A DNA stretch of 64,000 nucleotides from Agarilytica sp045430285 (GTDB taxonomy: Bacteria > Pseudomonadota > Gammaproteobacteria > Pseudomonadales > Cellvibrionaceae). The position numbers were made by a program, and so were the translations under genes. The stretch spans positions 186,001-250,000 of the forward strand of contig JAILXV010000003.1 of NCBI GenBank assembly GCA_045430285.1, read 5' to 3'. How positions within the stretch are numbered: the first letter of the stretch is position 1; every line of letters starts with the position of its first letter. The notes under the pieces were generated by a model. The model saw only the letters and a program-made list of their open reading frames with translations, searched no databases and was not told where the DNA came from. This document shows positions 17,994 to 26,846 of this stretch, in pieces.

Positions 17994-19987
17994 ATGCCCC
18001 TCAGAAATTCGTATGCAGATTCTGCAACAAAGGACTTATTAGTATTTTTACGCACAGAATCTCCCTCCTTTCTTATAAACTTAATTTCGATATTTTCGTC
18101 CTTCTTTTTATGTTTTTTTACAAGTTTGTCGAATCTTTTTTCCGTCATATATGTAGTATTTTCACCGTACATAAATAACATCGGGTGATTCAATTCAGAA
18201 AACATGTCCGCAGGAGAAATAGATTTTAAACTTTTCTTCTTCAAACGCCCATTTGCCACCAGCTTAATATGATCTAAATGCTCTTTCATACGGTATATTT
18301 TATAGTCCTTAACTTCAGCAAGCATATCAATTGGGGAAGACTCTATAACCGCCCCATGAAACACCCCTGGGTTACGTGCGGATGCAAGCAGGGCATAAAC
18401 TCCTCCTAGGTGCTGCCCAAAAACAAATACCCTGTCGTTATCAATATTACTACGGCTCTTCAACCATCTCGCAGAATCTGCAATATCCCTTACCAACACC
18501 TCTAGATTATTTTGGATACCGGAAATAAAATACTCCATTCCATAGCCCTTCACCCCTCGATAGTTTACTTCTAACACGGCAAAACCCCGCGAAGCAAAAA
18601 AAACAGAAGGTTTGGAAAACCCAAGTTTAAATCGACCCCGAATAGAATCGTACGGAATAACAAGCGCTGGATGCTTACCACCCCCAGCAGGGAGAGTTAA
18701 ATATGCATCGTGGACTGAACCATCAGAGGCAGTGTAGGTAACCTTATTTCGCTGTGGTAAATGGTACTTGAATAAGCGCTCTGCCCAATCGGCAAATAGC
18801 GTGTATTTAGCTGTTTTTCGACTATACACGTAATCTTTAGAACTTCGCCCATCATTGTGGCGAAATAGAATGGTTTCAACGTCATCCGTAAACCCATAAA
18901 TGAAACTTTCTCCTTCAGGGTAATCCTTGTTAATCTTAACTTTTAGCTTTCCTAGCTCAGGATCTAGCCAATGATTTTCAAATTCGTTTGAAAGATAACT
19001 AAAACCCATTAACCTGTTATTTGAATCCGTTCTAACGCCTCCATGATAAATCCCTGGGGCAAAATCATAATAAGGATCCCTAAAAACCTCCTTTTCTACC
19101 ATTCCTGTTTTAAGGTTTAGCGAGTACCCTCGAAACTTATCAGAATCGAGATTATGTGCAATGTAGATTTCATCCCGATCCTCAGAAAAACCCAAATACT
19201 TCACCCTCTGTGAAAGTACTGTTTTTCCAGAATCTAAAACTGGAGAGATGTTATCAAATTTGAATCTTTTCGCGATTCTAGGCTTACCGTTATATAGCGT
19301 ATAGAAGTCCACCCCACCCTTAACTTTGTGTACAATTACACGCAAATCACCTGACTTATCATAATACCAGCGCGCTCCTTTCGGGCCTTTTTTTTGATCA
19401 TGAAGTAACTCAGCTTCATCGGTAAAAATATTATACCGGTATACTTTTTTAGTCGAGAATCCAGAATCATACCCATATACAACTATTGAATCGGCGTCTT
19501 TAGGTGTAGCCGATAGTAGTCGCCACCTCAGCTGGCTACGTGAAGACCAGCTCTTTTTCTCATCATTTGGCCCCAGTACATGACGAGGCTGACCGTCACC
19601 AATCGAAAATTCAAAGATTTGGCGATTAACCTCAGCAATCACCCGCCCCCCTTTCCATTTAAGGGTATTAATTTTGGACTTCCCAACATTAAAATGCTGG
19701 ATCACGCGGCCTTTATCGATATCACTAATCAAAAGATAATTATATCCTTTCACTTTCTTTCTGAAAGCCACATATTTTCCGTTAGACGACAGCACTGGAA
19801 GCGACATTTCATCCCATCGATATATTTCGTCGCCTGGTATATTTTTTATTTCGTTTTCTTTTTCTGATTCAAAATTTTGCTTCACTTTCTCTATTTTAAT
19901 ATCCGAGCAAGCTTCACCGCAAAAGCAAAAAACAAAAGAAACAGATAACACGAATCGACCAAAAAACTTACAACCGAACATTAACAC
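17990..19987 (-). CDS. S9-like protein with degenerate catalytic triad (copy 3, predicted pseudoenzyme)
   Basis: A 665-residue exported paralog of the two following S9 peptidases, with a signal peptide ending near EACSD and the same two-part layout. The nucleophile elbow reads FGQHLGGVYALL, so His526 (codon at 18410-18412) replaces the serine. The acid-site segment reads MYGENTTYM instead of HGDxDxxVP, and the usual GHGF histidine segment reads KEGDSVRKN. All three catalytic positions appear lost while the frame is complete, so I predict a non-catalytic binding or regulatory relative (inference). It starts at a GTG at 19987 or an ATG at 19981, both near GGGGTG. Its stop overlaps the start of copy 2. 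Confidence 0.85.
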   Translation of the reverse strand: MLMFGCKFFGRFVLSVSFVFCFCGEACSDIKIEKVKQNFESEKENEIKNIPGDEIYRWDEMSLPVLSSNGKYVAFRKKVKGYNYLLISDIDKGRVIQHFNVGKSKINTLKWKGGRVIAEVNRQIFEFSIGDGQPRHVLGPNDEKKSWSSRSQLRWRLLSATPKDADSIVVYGYDSGFSTKKVYRYNIFTDEAELLHDQKKGPKGARWYYDKSGDLRVIVHKVKGGVDFYTLYNGKPRIAKRFKFDNISPVLDSGKTVLSQRVKYLGFSEDRDEIYIAHNLDSDKFRGYSLNLKTGMVEKEVFRDPYYDFAPGIYHGGVRTDSNNRLMGFSYLSNEFENHWLDPELGKLKVKINKDYPEGESFIYGFTDDVETILFRHNDGRSSKDYVYSRKTAKYTLFADWAERLFKYHLPQRNKVTYTASDGSVHDAYLTLPAGGGKHPALVIPYDSIRGRFKLGFSKPSVFFASRGFAVLEVNYRGVKGYGMEYFISGIQNNLEVLVRDIADSARWLKSRSNIDNDRVFVFGQHLGGVYALLASARNPGVFHGAVIESSPIDMLAEVKDYKIYRMKEHLDHIKLVANGRLKKKSLKSISPADMFSELNHPMLFMYGENTTYMTEKRFDKLVKKHKKKDENIEIKFIRKEGDSVRKNTNKSFVAESAYEFLRGI

Positions 19988-20232
19988 CCCACAAAGCCAA
20001 ACAAAAAAACAAACACAAAAAACAATCTACCCAATACGGAAACTTTTTATTTCAAAAAAACAGTCAGCCGAACTCACTCATTCAGAATCTAATTTCAGCC
20101 AATATATTATATCGCAAAGACCTCATATAGGCAGAATAAGTACGACTTTTACACCGCCACCACTAGATGCTATGGCATGCAACAGAGCAGCATTATTGAC
20201 TATGCAGACAGTAGGGGAGAGCGTGGAAAGAC

Positions 20233-20579
20233 TCACTTGGGTTGAGGCTCAAACCAAAGCATACTTGTCACACCATAAACATTAACCGCCTTACCATTCA
20301 TCATTCGAGGCTTATACTTGAACTTTTTAGCTGCAGCTATCGAAGGCTCTTCAAATATTTCTTGGGGACAATCAAGAATCTTTATATCTCTTGTATCCCC
20401 CCTTTCGTCACAGTAAATTCGACCTCACAATATAGATCCTTCTCTTTCGCCTTACTTAAACGCTCTGGATCAAACTCTTCAGTTTCTGGATCTTTAGGAG
20501 CAATGGACCACATTCTTTCTGAGAACACATTCGCAGATAAGAATAGTGAAAAGAACATGCACATGCTGATCAAATACAT
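20233..20579 (-). pseudogene. Frameshifted small TonB-C-terminal-like protein
   Basis: The frame from the ATG at 20579 (GAAGG upstream) encodes a signal peptide (MYLISMCMFFSLFLSANVFS) and the first strands of a TonB-like domain (LYCEVEFTVTKGG), then stops near 20382. Just before the stop is a run of six G on the coding strand (20397-20402). With one more base the reading continues as DTRDIKILDCPQEIFEEP and then KKFKYKPRMMNGKAVNVYG, ending with WFEPQPK and TGA at 20233, a complete domain of about 116 residues. It may be a real mutation, phase variation, ribosomal slippage or a base-calling error at the homopolymer. It resembles the gene at 13298-13780. Confidence 0.75.
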
Positions 20580-20598
20580 TCGCAAGCCTTCAAAACAA

Positions 20599-21139
20599 CT
20601 AAATACTGGCTAAACAGGTGTCGCCTAGGTATCTACTTTCCGCGATCACAGATTGAATGGCGGCTTTACGTTCGTCACTGGTGGTCATTTCATTAGCGGC
20701 CCAGCGAGAGAAGGGGGCGGTGCGCGCGTCGTCGATGATATGGTTTCATATAGGCTGGCGTTGGCATCTTCCCCATGCATTGCGCTTCCCCAAAAAAAAA
20801 CGCACTCATTTTTATTACGCTACCTTAATCAAAGGACAATTCGGTGTACCCAATAACCCAGAAGCCCCTCATTGGGAGATCTATGAAACCTGAGTATTCA
20901 ATGTACGCTCGGCGTAATATATTTTTCGAGTCGCCCAACGTCATTTTTAACGAGCAGATATTATGTGCTTGGCTTAATACTCGATCCAACTCAGCCCGAT
21001 GCAAAGTAAGAATATTCACCTTAAAAAATCATAGCGTTGCCCAATCTTATTAAATTTGAAAGCAAGTGTATCCACCACGACCCAAAACATTGAAGTTAAA
21101 ATTGTCAGTCAACATCTTTTGGTCTCATTATTTATCGGC
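20599..21139. other. Stretch without an intact gene; possible gene remnants
   Basis: About 540 bases between the frameshifted TonB-like gene and the lipoprotein gene. On the minus strand 20599-20745 is open and protein-like (wording DARTAPFSRWAANEMTTS, then ERKAAIQSVIAESRYLGD) and ends 20 bases before the next start, as if it were the tail of a lost gene. A second minus-strand frame of 64 codons lies at 20825-21019. I recognise neither. No IS ends or target duplications were seen. Confidence 0.4.
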
Positions 21140-23878
21140 CTATTTTGATAGGATTGCCACGCCATGCGTCGACGACCCTATCACTATCATTTCATTTTTA
21201 CGCACCCCCAAAATATCACCCGAGCTTAGATATTTCCCATCTTCAAAACTGGAAGAAGAATAGACATTACACGACATATCACTTAACTCGACTTCCGCAT
21301 AGGCCCCCAAGTACTCTGGACCAGCCAGAAGGAGCTTATTATTTAATACGTTGTAATCAGCATTTTTAACATATCCATGACTAGTCAACCAATTTTCCCC
21401 TAGAGCATCGAGGCACTCACTCAATAACACACTTAATTCGTTATTCTGAAGAGTGAATGTAAAGACCCCAGCATTATTTGTCGTTATAAAAATGCGGTTG
21501 TTAGACGCATCATATTCTAAATCCCTTATAGCTCCGTCTAAACCGGTGCTGGCGAGATAAGTTCTATGTAAAGTGACCGTATTTAAATTCAATATTTCGC
21601 CGTCATCATAAGCCACCACAAGCTCACTGTCGTTTCCAGTTCTAGCGACGGCCTGGATACTACTGACATCGACTCCAGTCCCAATGCTAGAGCTAGCAAT
21701 TACGACTTTTCCTCCATTCTCCAGATTAACAAGGTATACCGAATTGTTGTGCACCACATACGCGACTGCATTCTCCTCATCAATAGATAAAGATAAATCA
21801 CCCAAGGAAACCCCTGGGGTAAATGTAGAGACAACACTCCTGTCTCCCGTCGTTATATCTACGCTTAATAGTCTTTGAAGCTGATTATTTCCTCCATCTA
21901 GGACATATGCCTTAGACTGATCTTCAGTTACATAGATATCCGACGGCATAGCTATAGCAACCCCCTCCCCAACCCGACCATCATCAGTGAGCGAACCACG
22001 AACACCCGTAGCAATATCAATTGTTGTCACATACGGCAAATCTGAATCGCCAACAAGTAAACGACCGTTTTCGGAATCAAGAACAACATCTGTGGGCTGG
22101 GGCAAAGCGAAAATAAGTGAATCGTCATCACTCGTGGGAATACTTGTCACTACATACGTATCCAGGTCTACAGCTGCGCTATCAGCATCGCCTAAACCAA
22201 TTACGTAAACCGTGTTATTTTCCTGGTCTATTGTTAGTTCTGTGGCGAAAAACCCTAAATCTGAAACTACCACTTCTTTGCTACCGTCGTTCAGATTAAT
22301 TTTTATTAGCTCATTAGAACTATTTCTGTTCCGCGAACTAATCGACGCCAGTAAATAGTCACCACCGTAAGCGAACTTCGTACCGAAAATTGAATCCTCA
22401 CCATCAAACACACTAGACAAAACACTAATTTGATCAAGGGTTATATCGTAAGCATAAAATATCGGCTGCCACCCCCCATCTTCATTTTCGGGAGGAATAA
22501 GCATCTGCATAATGTAGAGAATAGTCCCTGATTCATTTAAATGAACATCAAAGAGACCTGTAAGTTCCCACCCCTCAGGAATCAAAGTTTCATCGAAACT
22601 CGCTAAGACTGAAGACGTAAAGGCATCCAAGCTTGTCTCGATAATAGAATTTGTTTCGACGCCATATATAACGCCACTTCCAGGATACACATCATATGCT
22701 GAGCCCAGAACAGACAAGGGAGACAGCCCCTCAATCTGCAAAGAATTTTTGTCGATCCCAACCCAAGCGCTAGACCGTTCAAAGCCTGGTATTGGCCCAA
22801 TAAAACGATTGTTTTCAGAATCATCAAAAAGGTAATTTGGCTGGTCAACAATTCGCGTAATTGTTGATATTTGAGGGCCCGCTACATTTCCTACAGAATC
22901 TGAAGCAACCATTGATATTGTGGTTTCGCCTATAGGTAGTGCCACCTCCAAGCTTACAACCATAACATCAGAACCTACATTAGCTAATCTCTCCCGATCA
23001 AGCTCTGGGATACTAGTGGTATCGGTAATATCCTGGGCAAGTGAACCATTAATTAACACCTCACTAATCTCTCCGTCATCAACAATAACGGCTGTTATCG
23101 TCGTTACCGAAGATTCGACAACGACCTCATCCCAAGGAAAAACAACCGATATCTGAGGCGGCTGAATACTAACGGTATAAGTTAACGAATCGCTGTCAGT
23201 CGCCTCCCCTAGACTACTGCCTGTATTGGTTTCAATACTTGCCGCAAGCTCACTCACATTAATCAAAGAGCTCCCAGGAACGGCAATATCAAACGCACCA
23301 TCGGACACACTCCCTTCGTAGGTTTCATTCGCAACGACAACAATCACGCGATCCCCATCGAAGATATCCCCCTCTACGGAACCCCCTATTGAAATATCCT
23401 GCTGCGACTCAACAAGATTAACTATGTTGTCACCCGCAATACTAGAGTTTAGAGAAATCGATACAACCGGAGGAGCAACAGAATAAGTCCGTACCACTTC
23501 TGCTGTAATTTCCTCGCCGTCCACTTGGATTGTCACTCGAACCGCCAGCTCATTAGTCAAAACCAATTCCGCACCAGGAACATCAATGGAAAATCGGTTA
23601 GCAGTGACGACCCCCGAATAACTTTTATCACTAACTGTTAGAGTAACGATATCACCACCGGCAACATCGCCCCCGGTTGATCCTGCTATGCTAACAACAC
23701 CCATCGCCTCAGACGCACTTATAGAATCATCACCTGTAATGCTATCGAGTGTAATTTCAGCTCGCGGAGAACTATTTCCTCCGCTTTCACCTCCACCACA
23801 CGAAAAGAGCGTAGAAACCAACAGGAAAGCACTGATTTTTAAAGAGGATTTTTTTCTGGTGAACATCGAGATTAGCAT
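21140..23878 (-). CDS. Large lipoprotein with Ig-like repeats and a beta-propeller-like C-terminal half
   Basis: A 912-residue predicted lipoprotein. The start at 23878 has AAGGGAG six bases upstream and gives a lipoprotein signal ending LLVSTLFSC (Cys27) followed by GGGESGGN. A longer open frame upstream lacks this. Residues about 30-240 hold two or three copies of an approximately 95-residue Ig-like unit (GDVAGGDIVTLTVSDKSYSG and EGDIFDGDRVIVVVANETYE). A further Ig-like domain follows (AVIVDDGEISEVLINGSL). The last 550 residues have repeated short strands typical of a beta-propeller (for example DVVLDSENGRLLVGDSD and DLEYDASNNRIFITTN). The likely location is the outer membrane or cell surface; the ligand is unknown. 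It is transcribed alone. Confidence 0.8.
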   Translation of the reverse strand: MLISMFTRKKSSLKISAFLLVSTLFSCGGGESGGNSSPRAEITLDSITGDDSISASEAMGVVSIAGSTGGDVAGGDIVTLTVSDKSYSGVVTANRFSIDVPGAELVLTNELAVRVTIQVDGEEITAEVVRTYSVAPPVVSISLNSSIAGDNIVNLVESQQDISIGGSVEGDIFDGDRVIVVVANETYEGSVSDGAFDIAVPGSSLINVSELAASIETNTGSSLGEATDSDSLTYTVSIQPPQISVVFPWDEVVVESSVTTITAVIVDDGEISEVLINGSLAQDITDTTSIPELDRERLANVGSDVMVVSLEVALPIGETTISMVASDSVGNVAGPQISTITRIVDQPNYLFDDSENNRFIGPIPGFERSSAWVGIDKNSLQIEGLSPLSVLGSAYDVYPGSGVIYGVETNSIIETSLDAFTSSVLASFDETLIPEGWELTGLFDVHLNESGTILYIMQMLIPPENEDGGWQPIFYAYDITLDQISVLSSVFDGEDSIFGTKFAYGGDYLLASISSRNRNSSNELIKINLNDGSKEVVVSDLGFFATELTIDQENNTVYVIGLGDADSAAVDLDTYVVTSIPTSDDDSLIFALPQPTDVVLDSENGRLLVGDSDLPYVTTIDIATGVRGSLTDDGRVGEGVAIAMPSDIYVTEDQSKAYVLDGGNNQLQRLLSVDITTGDRSVVSTFTPGVSLGDLSLSIDEENAVAYVVHNNSVYLVNLENGGKVVIASSSIGTGVDVSSIQAVARTGNDSELVVAYDDGEILNLNTVTLHRTYLASTGLDGAIRDLEYDASNNRIFITTNNAGVFTFTLQNNELSVLLSECLDALGENWLTSHGYVKNADYNVLNNKLLLAGPEYLGAYAEVELSDMSCNVYSSSSFEDGKYLSSGDILGVRKNEMIVIGSSTHGVAILSK

Positions 23879-24068
23879 TTTCACTCCCTTGATAAAGCTA
23901 TGATACAGCCGATGGCGTGGCTGTTTTTGCGGGATTCTAGCATATATTTTCAACCGTGTAATAAACGGGCACATGGTGACAGCAGTAACGAACAAGGTCT
24001 TATACAAGACCATTCTCTCAAATGGTCTTTTTCTAACATGGAGGGCAGTAGCAGGAAGTAAAACCAGG

Positions 24069-26183
24069 CTATTTCGCTATTTTCGCCGCGCGGACTAATT
24101 GAACCAGTTCATTTCGATAACCATACTCATCCTCTCCACGCGATTTAAGCGCAAGCGCGATTGCATCGTCATAGGTCCATTGATCGAGATATTTATCATC
24201 CTTGATTAACTGAGCGAAGCCCGCCACCGCACTGGAGAATTGAAATTCACGCCGCTGCCACGTGTTGGCGGTGCCCGCATTGTGTACGGTATCTTTGGTG
24301 GCAATGGTCTTTGTCAGTAATTTTGAGTCAGTTTCTTTTGGTAATTTATATCGCAATTTCAATAGTGCGTATTCGTTATTTTTTTCGGTCGTTAACGGTT
24401 CTGATTTTTTCTCATAACGCGATTTATCTATGAGCGCGCTTTTTTCACCGACTGGGGTAATTTCATAAATAGCCGTTACGGTATGGCCAGCACCTATATC
24501 ACCTGCGTCCACTTTGTCGTTATTAAAATCTTCGCGATTTAAATGGCGCGTTTCGTAACCGATTAAGCGGTATTCCGAGACGGTAGCGGGATTAAACTCC
24601 ACTTGGATTTTTACATCTTTGGCGATGGTGAATAATGATGAGGTCGCTTCATTAACGAGGACTTTTTGCGCTTCGCTTAAGGTGTCGATATATGCGGCTA
24701 CACCGTTGCCGTTTTGCGCGAGGGTTTGCATCATCGTATCGTGGTAGTTGCCTTGACCAAAACCTAGCACTGATAAATAGATACCGAGATCGCGTTTACG
24801 CTCGACAAAAGTTTTCAGTTGCTCGGGATCGGATATACCAACATTAAAATCGCCATCTGTTGCAAGCATAATGCGGTTAACGGCGGTTTTATCAAAATTT
24901 TGTTCGGCGAGTTGATAGGCTAATTTTATGCCTTGCGCGCCGGCTGTTGAGCCGCCGGCATTTAGTTGGTTAAGGGCGTTTAGGATTTTTTGTTTTTCTT
25001 TTACAGGGGTGGGCGCGAGCACGGTGCCTGCTGCGCCTGCATATACAACAATCGCGACGGTGTCGTCTGGGCGGAGTTTATTCAGTAGCAAGGAAATGGA
25101 TTGTTTTACCAAGGGCAATTTATCTGGTGAGGACATGGAGCCAGATACGTCTAACAAAAACACCATATTAGATTTTGGCTGTTCGGTAATCTCGTAGCCT
25201 TTAATGCCGATATGAATGAGTTTATTCCCAACCTTCCACGGTGAGTCGCCAACCAAAACATGCGTCGAAAAAGGTTCGCTTTTATTTTTGGGTACGGGGT
25301 AGTCGTAATCAAAGTAATTTAAAAATTCCTCGACACGTACGGAATCTGGATTTGGCAGTACGCCTTGTTTTAATTTGTTGCGTACAAAACTGTACGATGC
25401 GGTATCCACATCGACTGAGAATGTGGACACTGGCGATTCGCTGACTAATTTAACTGGATTGATATCGGCCTTTTCGAAACGTTCTGTGTTCGCTAGATCA
25501 TGATGCGAGCGTATCGATTGGTCCATTTCATATTGAGGAGTAAGTGCTGCCACAGCGGGCATCGAAGCCATTTTTGATTTTCGCTCTGCAAGCTGGCGTT
25601 TTGGTGCGGCCGCAAAACTGTGAGCAGCGCTTGAAGCAATTTCTTGATCGGGCATTGGGATACCCATACTGATATCTGGCCGAACTAGAGCATCATCTGA
25701 AATGATAATTTCTTCGATGTGTATTTCTTCTACGGCATCCTTTTTGTTAGATTCACTCTCTAATAATGGCCGAGCACGGTATTTACTCAGCTCGGCATAT
25801 TCACGAATGGGTAACTGTTCCGGCTGATTAAATTGCAGCGGGGTGCGAACCACGATGAAGCCAGCGAATAGTACGACGGATACGCCAGCGAGAGAACCAT
25901 ATAACCAGGGTGTTTTTGAATGGGCCATGTCATTTTTCCTATCGGGTGCTTGAGATTTACCGATAAGACGCAAGGGATTTAGAAATCCTTTGAGGGAGGT
26001 CCATAAATTTTTATGTTTTTCTTTTGACTCGGATTTTTGTGCGGTTTGCGCGGCGATTTCTAACTCGGCATTCACACGAGAAAACTCGGACATAGCCGAG
26101 GCGATCACACGACGTTTAGCCGTAGGATCAATAGGCTGTGACTCGCTGTGTTTTAATGCCTGCTTGAGGTCATCTTCGTTCAT
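24069..26183 (-). CDS. Membrane-anchored VWA (von Willebrand factor A) domain protein, YfbK-like
   Basis: A 704-residue protein. Residues 1-90 are polar and presumably cytoplasmic, one transmembrane segment follows (about 92-113, WLYGSLAGVSVVLFAGFIVV), and the rest is periplasmic. It contains the YfbK-type N-terminal segment (STFSVDVDTASYSFVRNKL), a VWA domain with the MIDAS motif DVSGS and the later TAGAQG and LATDGDFN segments, and a C-terminal DUF3520-like part. VWA domains bind protein partners through a metal ion. AAGGAGG six bases upstream fixes the start, which overlaps the sigma-factor stop (ATGA), so the two are coupled. The short cytoplasmic N-terminus may act as an anti-sigma region (inference). 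Confidence 0.88.
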   Translation of the reverse strand: MNEDDLKQALKHSESQPIDPTAKRRVIASAMSEFSRVNAELEIAAQTAQKSESKEKHKNLWTSLKGFLNPLRLIGKSQAPDRKNDMAHSKTPWLYGSLAGVSVVLFAGFIVVRTPLQFNQPEQLPIREYAELSKYRARPLLESESNKKDAVEEIHIEEIIISDDALVRPDISMGIPMPDQEIASSAAHSFAAAPKRQLAERKSKMASMPAVAALTPQYEMDQSIRSHHDLANTERFEKADINPVKLVSESPVSTFSVDVDTASYSFVRNKLKQGVLPNPDSVRVEEFLNYFDYDYPVPKNKSEPFSTHVLVGDSPWKVGNKLIHIGIKGYEITEQPKSNMVFLLDVSGSMSSPDKLPLVKQSISLLLNKLRPDDTVAIVVYAGAAGTVLAPTPVKEKQKILNALNQLNAGGSTAGAQGIKLAYQLAEQNFDKTAVNRIMLATDGDFNVGISDPEQLKTFVERKRDLGIYLSVLGFGQGNYHDTMMQTLAQNGNGVAAYIDTLSEAQKVLVNEATSSLFTIAKDVKIQVEFNPATVSEYRLIGYETRHLNREDFNNDKVDAGDIGAGHTVTAIYEITPVGEKSALIDKSRYEKKSEPLTTEKNNEYALLKLRYKLPKETDSKLLTKTIATKDTVHNAGTANTWQRREFQFSSAVAGFAQLIKDDKYLDQWTYDDAIALALKSRGEDEYGYRNELVQLVRAAKIAK

Positions 26184-26740
26184 GGTGGACCTCCTTTCGT
26201 CGGGTCAAATTCGGCCAATTTTTTTCTTACGTTATGAATGCGCCAAGAGACGGTGCTTTCTTTTATTTGAAGTATTTTTGCAGCTTCGCCATGAGATAAA
26301 CCTTCACCAAACACAAGTAAGATAGTTTCTTTAAACTCTTCGCCAAGCAGTGCAATCCATGCCAGGAGTTGATTCAGGTATATGGCTAAGTCGCCTTTAT
26401 GGGATTCAGCCGCAGTGTCTAATGGTATCGGGCTCTCGCAATTCGAATTCGTGTCATATTCAGGTTCATGCACATGACGCTGTTGTTGCCGCTGCCAATC
26501 TTTTGCGCAGTTAATGACTAGACGATAGAGCCAGGTGGTAAATGCCGCTTCGTGTTTGTATTGCCTTAAGCCTTTTGCCAGTTTAATACAGGCTTGCTGT
26601 GTAACGTCTTCGGCATCACTCTTATTACCACACCATTTGTATGCAAATCGGTAAATCGTGTCATAGCGGTATTCGAGCAGTTGCCCGAAAGCACGCTCAT
26701 CGCCTGCTTGCGCAGATGTGATTATGGCCGATTCATCCAT
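26180..26740 (-). CDS. ECF-type RNA polymerase sigma factor
   Basis: A 186-residue group 4 sigma factor. Region 2 is visible as YRFAYKWCGNKSDAEDVTQQACIKL with the following TTWLYRLVINCAKDW. Region 4 appears as LLVFGEGLSHGEAAKILQIKESTVSWRIHNVRKKL with its helix-turn-helix. It directs RNA polymerase to a small regulon, normally when a membrane partner releases it. The only co-transcribed gene is the VWA membrane protein that overlaps it, and no classical zinc-finger anti-sigma is present. The ATG at 26740 lacks a good ribosome-binding site. The linker between regions 2 and 4 is unusually rich in Glu, Ser and Pro. Confidence 0.92.
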   Translation of the reverse strand: MDESAIITSAQAGDERAFGQLLEYRYDTIYRFAYKWCGNKSDAEDVTQQACIKLAKGLRQYKHEAAFTTWLYRLVINCAKDWQRQQQRHVHEPEYDTNSNCESPIPLDTAAESHKGDLAIYLNQLLAWIALLGEEFKETILLVFGEGLSHGEAAKILQIKESTVSWRIHNVRKKLAEFDPTKGGPP

Positions 26741-26776
26741 AAGGTGTGAAATGCATGATGTTTAGGGTAAGACGCA

Positions 26777-26820
26777 AGTGTGTGAGATTTCCTTTGAAAA
26801 CTCACACACTTTTTTATTTT
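26777..26820 (+). terminator. Terminator-like hairpin between the sigma and S41 peptidase genes
   Basis: AGTGTGTGAG and CTCACACACT form a perfect 10-bp stem followed by a T-run on the + strand. Both neighbours are on the minus strand, where the stem is preceded rather than followed by the A/T-rich run, so its use as a terminator of the S41 gene is uncertain. Confidence 0.5.
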
Positions 26821-26846
26821 TTAGATTATGTAAAAATTCGATCCGA

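Noticed and set aside
20657..20893. + strand 78-codon frame in the remnant region
   Set aside because: Contains an A-run-encoded basic stretch and no ribosome site or recognisable domain; more likely non-coding.
23879..24013. N-terminal extension of the Ig/propeller lipoprotein to 24013
   Set aside because: The extension has no ribosome site, destroys the lipoprotein signal, and overlaps a hairpin; the ATG at 23878 with AAGGGAG is better.
24006..24032. Hairpin AAGACCATT/AATGGTCTT as terminator of the VWA gene
   Set aside because: The T-run lies on the + strand, while the gene is on the minus strand, where the tail is TTGTATA; too weak to list as a terminator.
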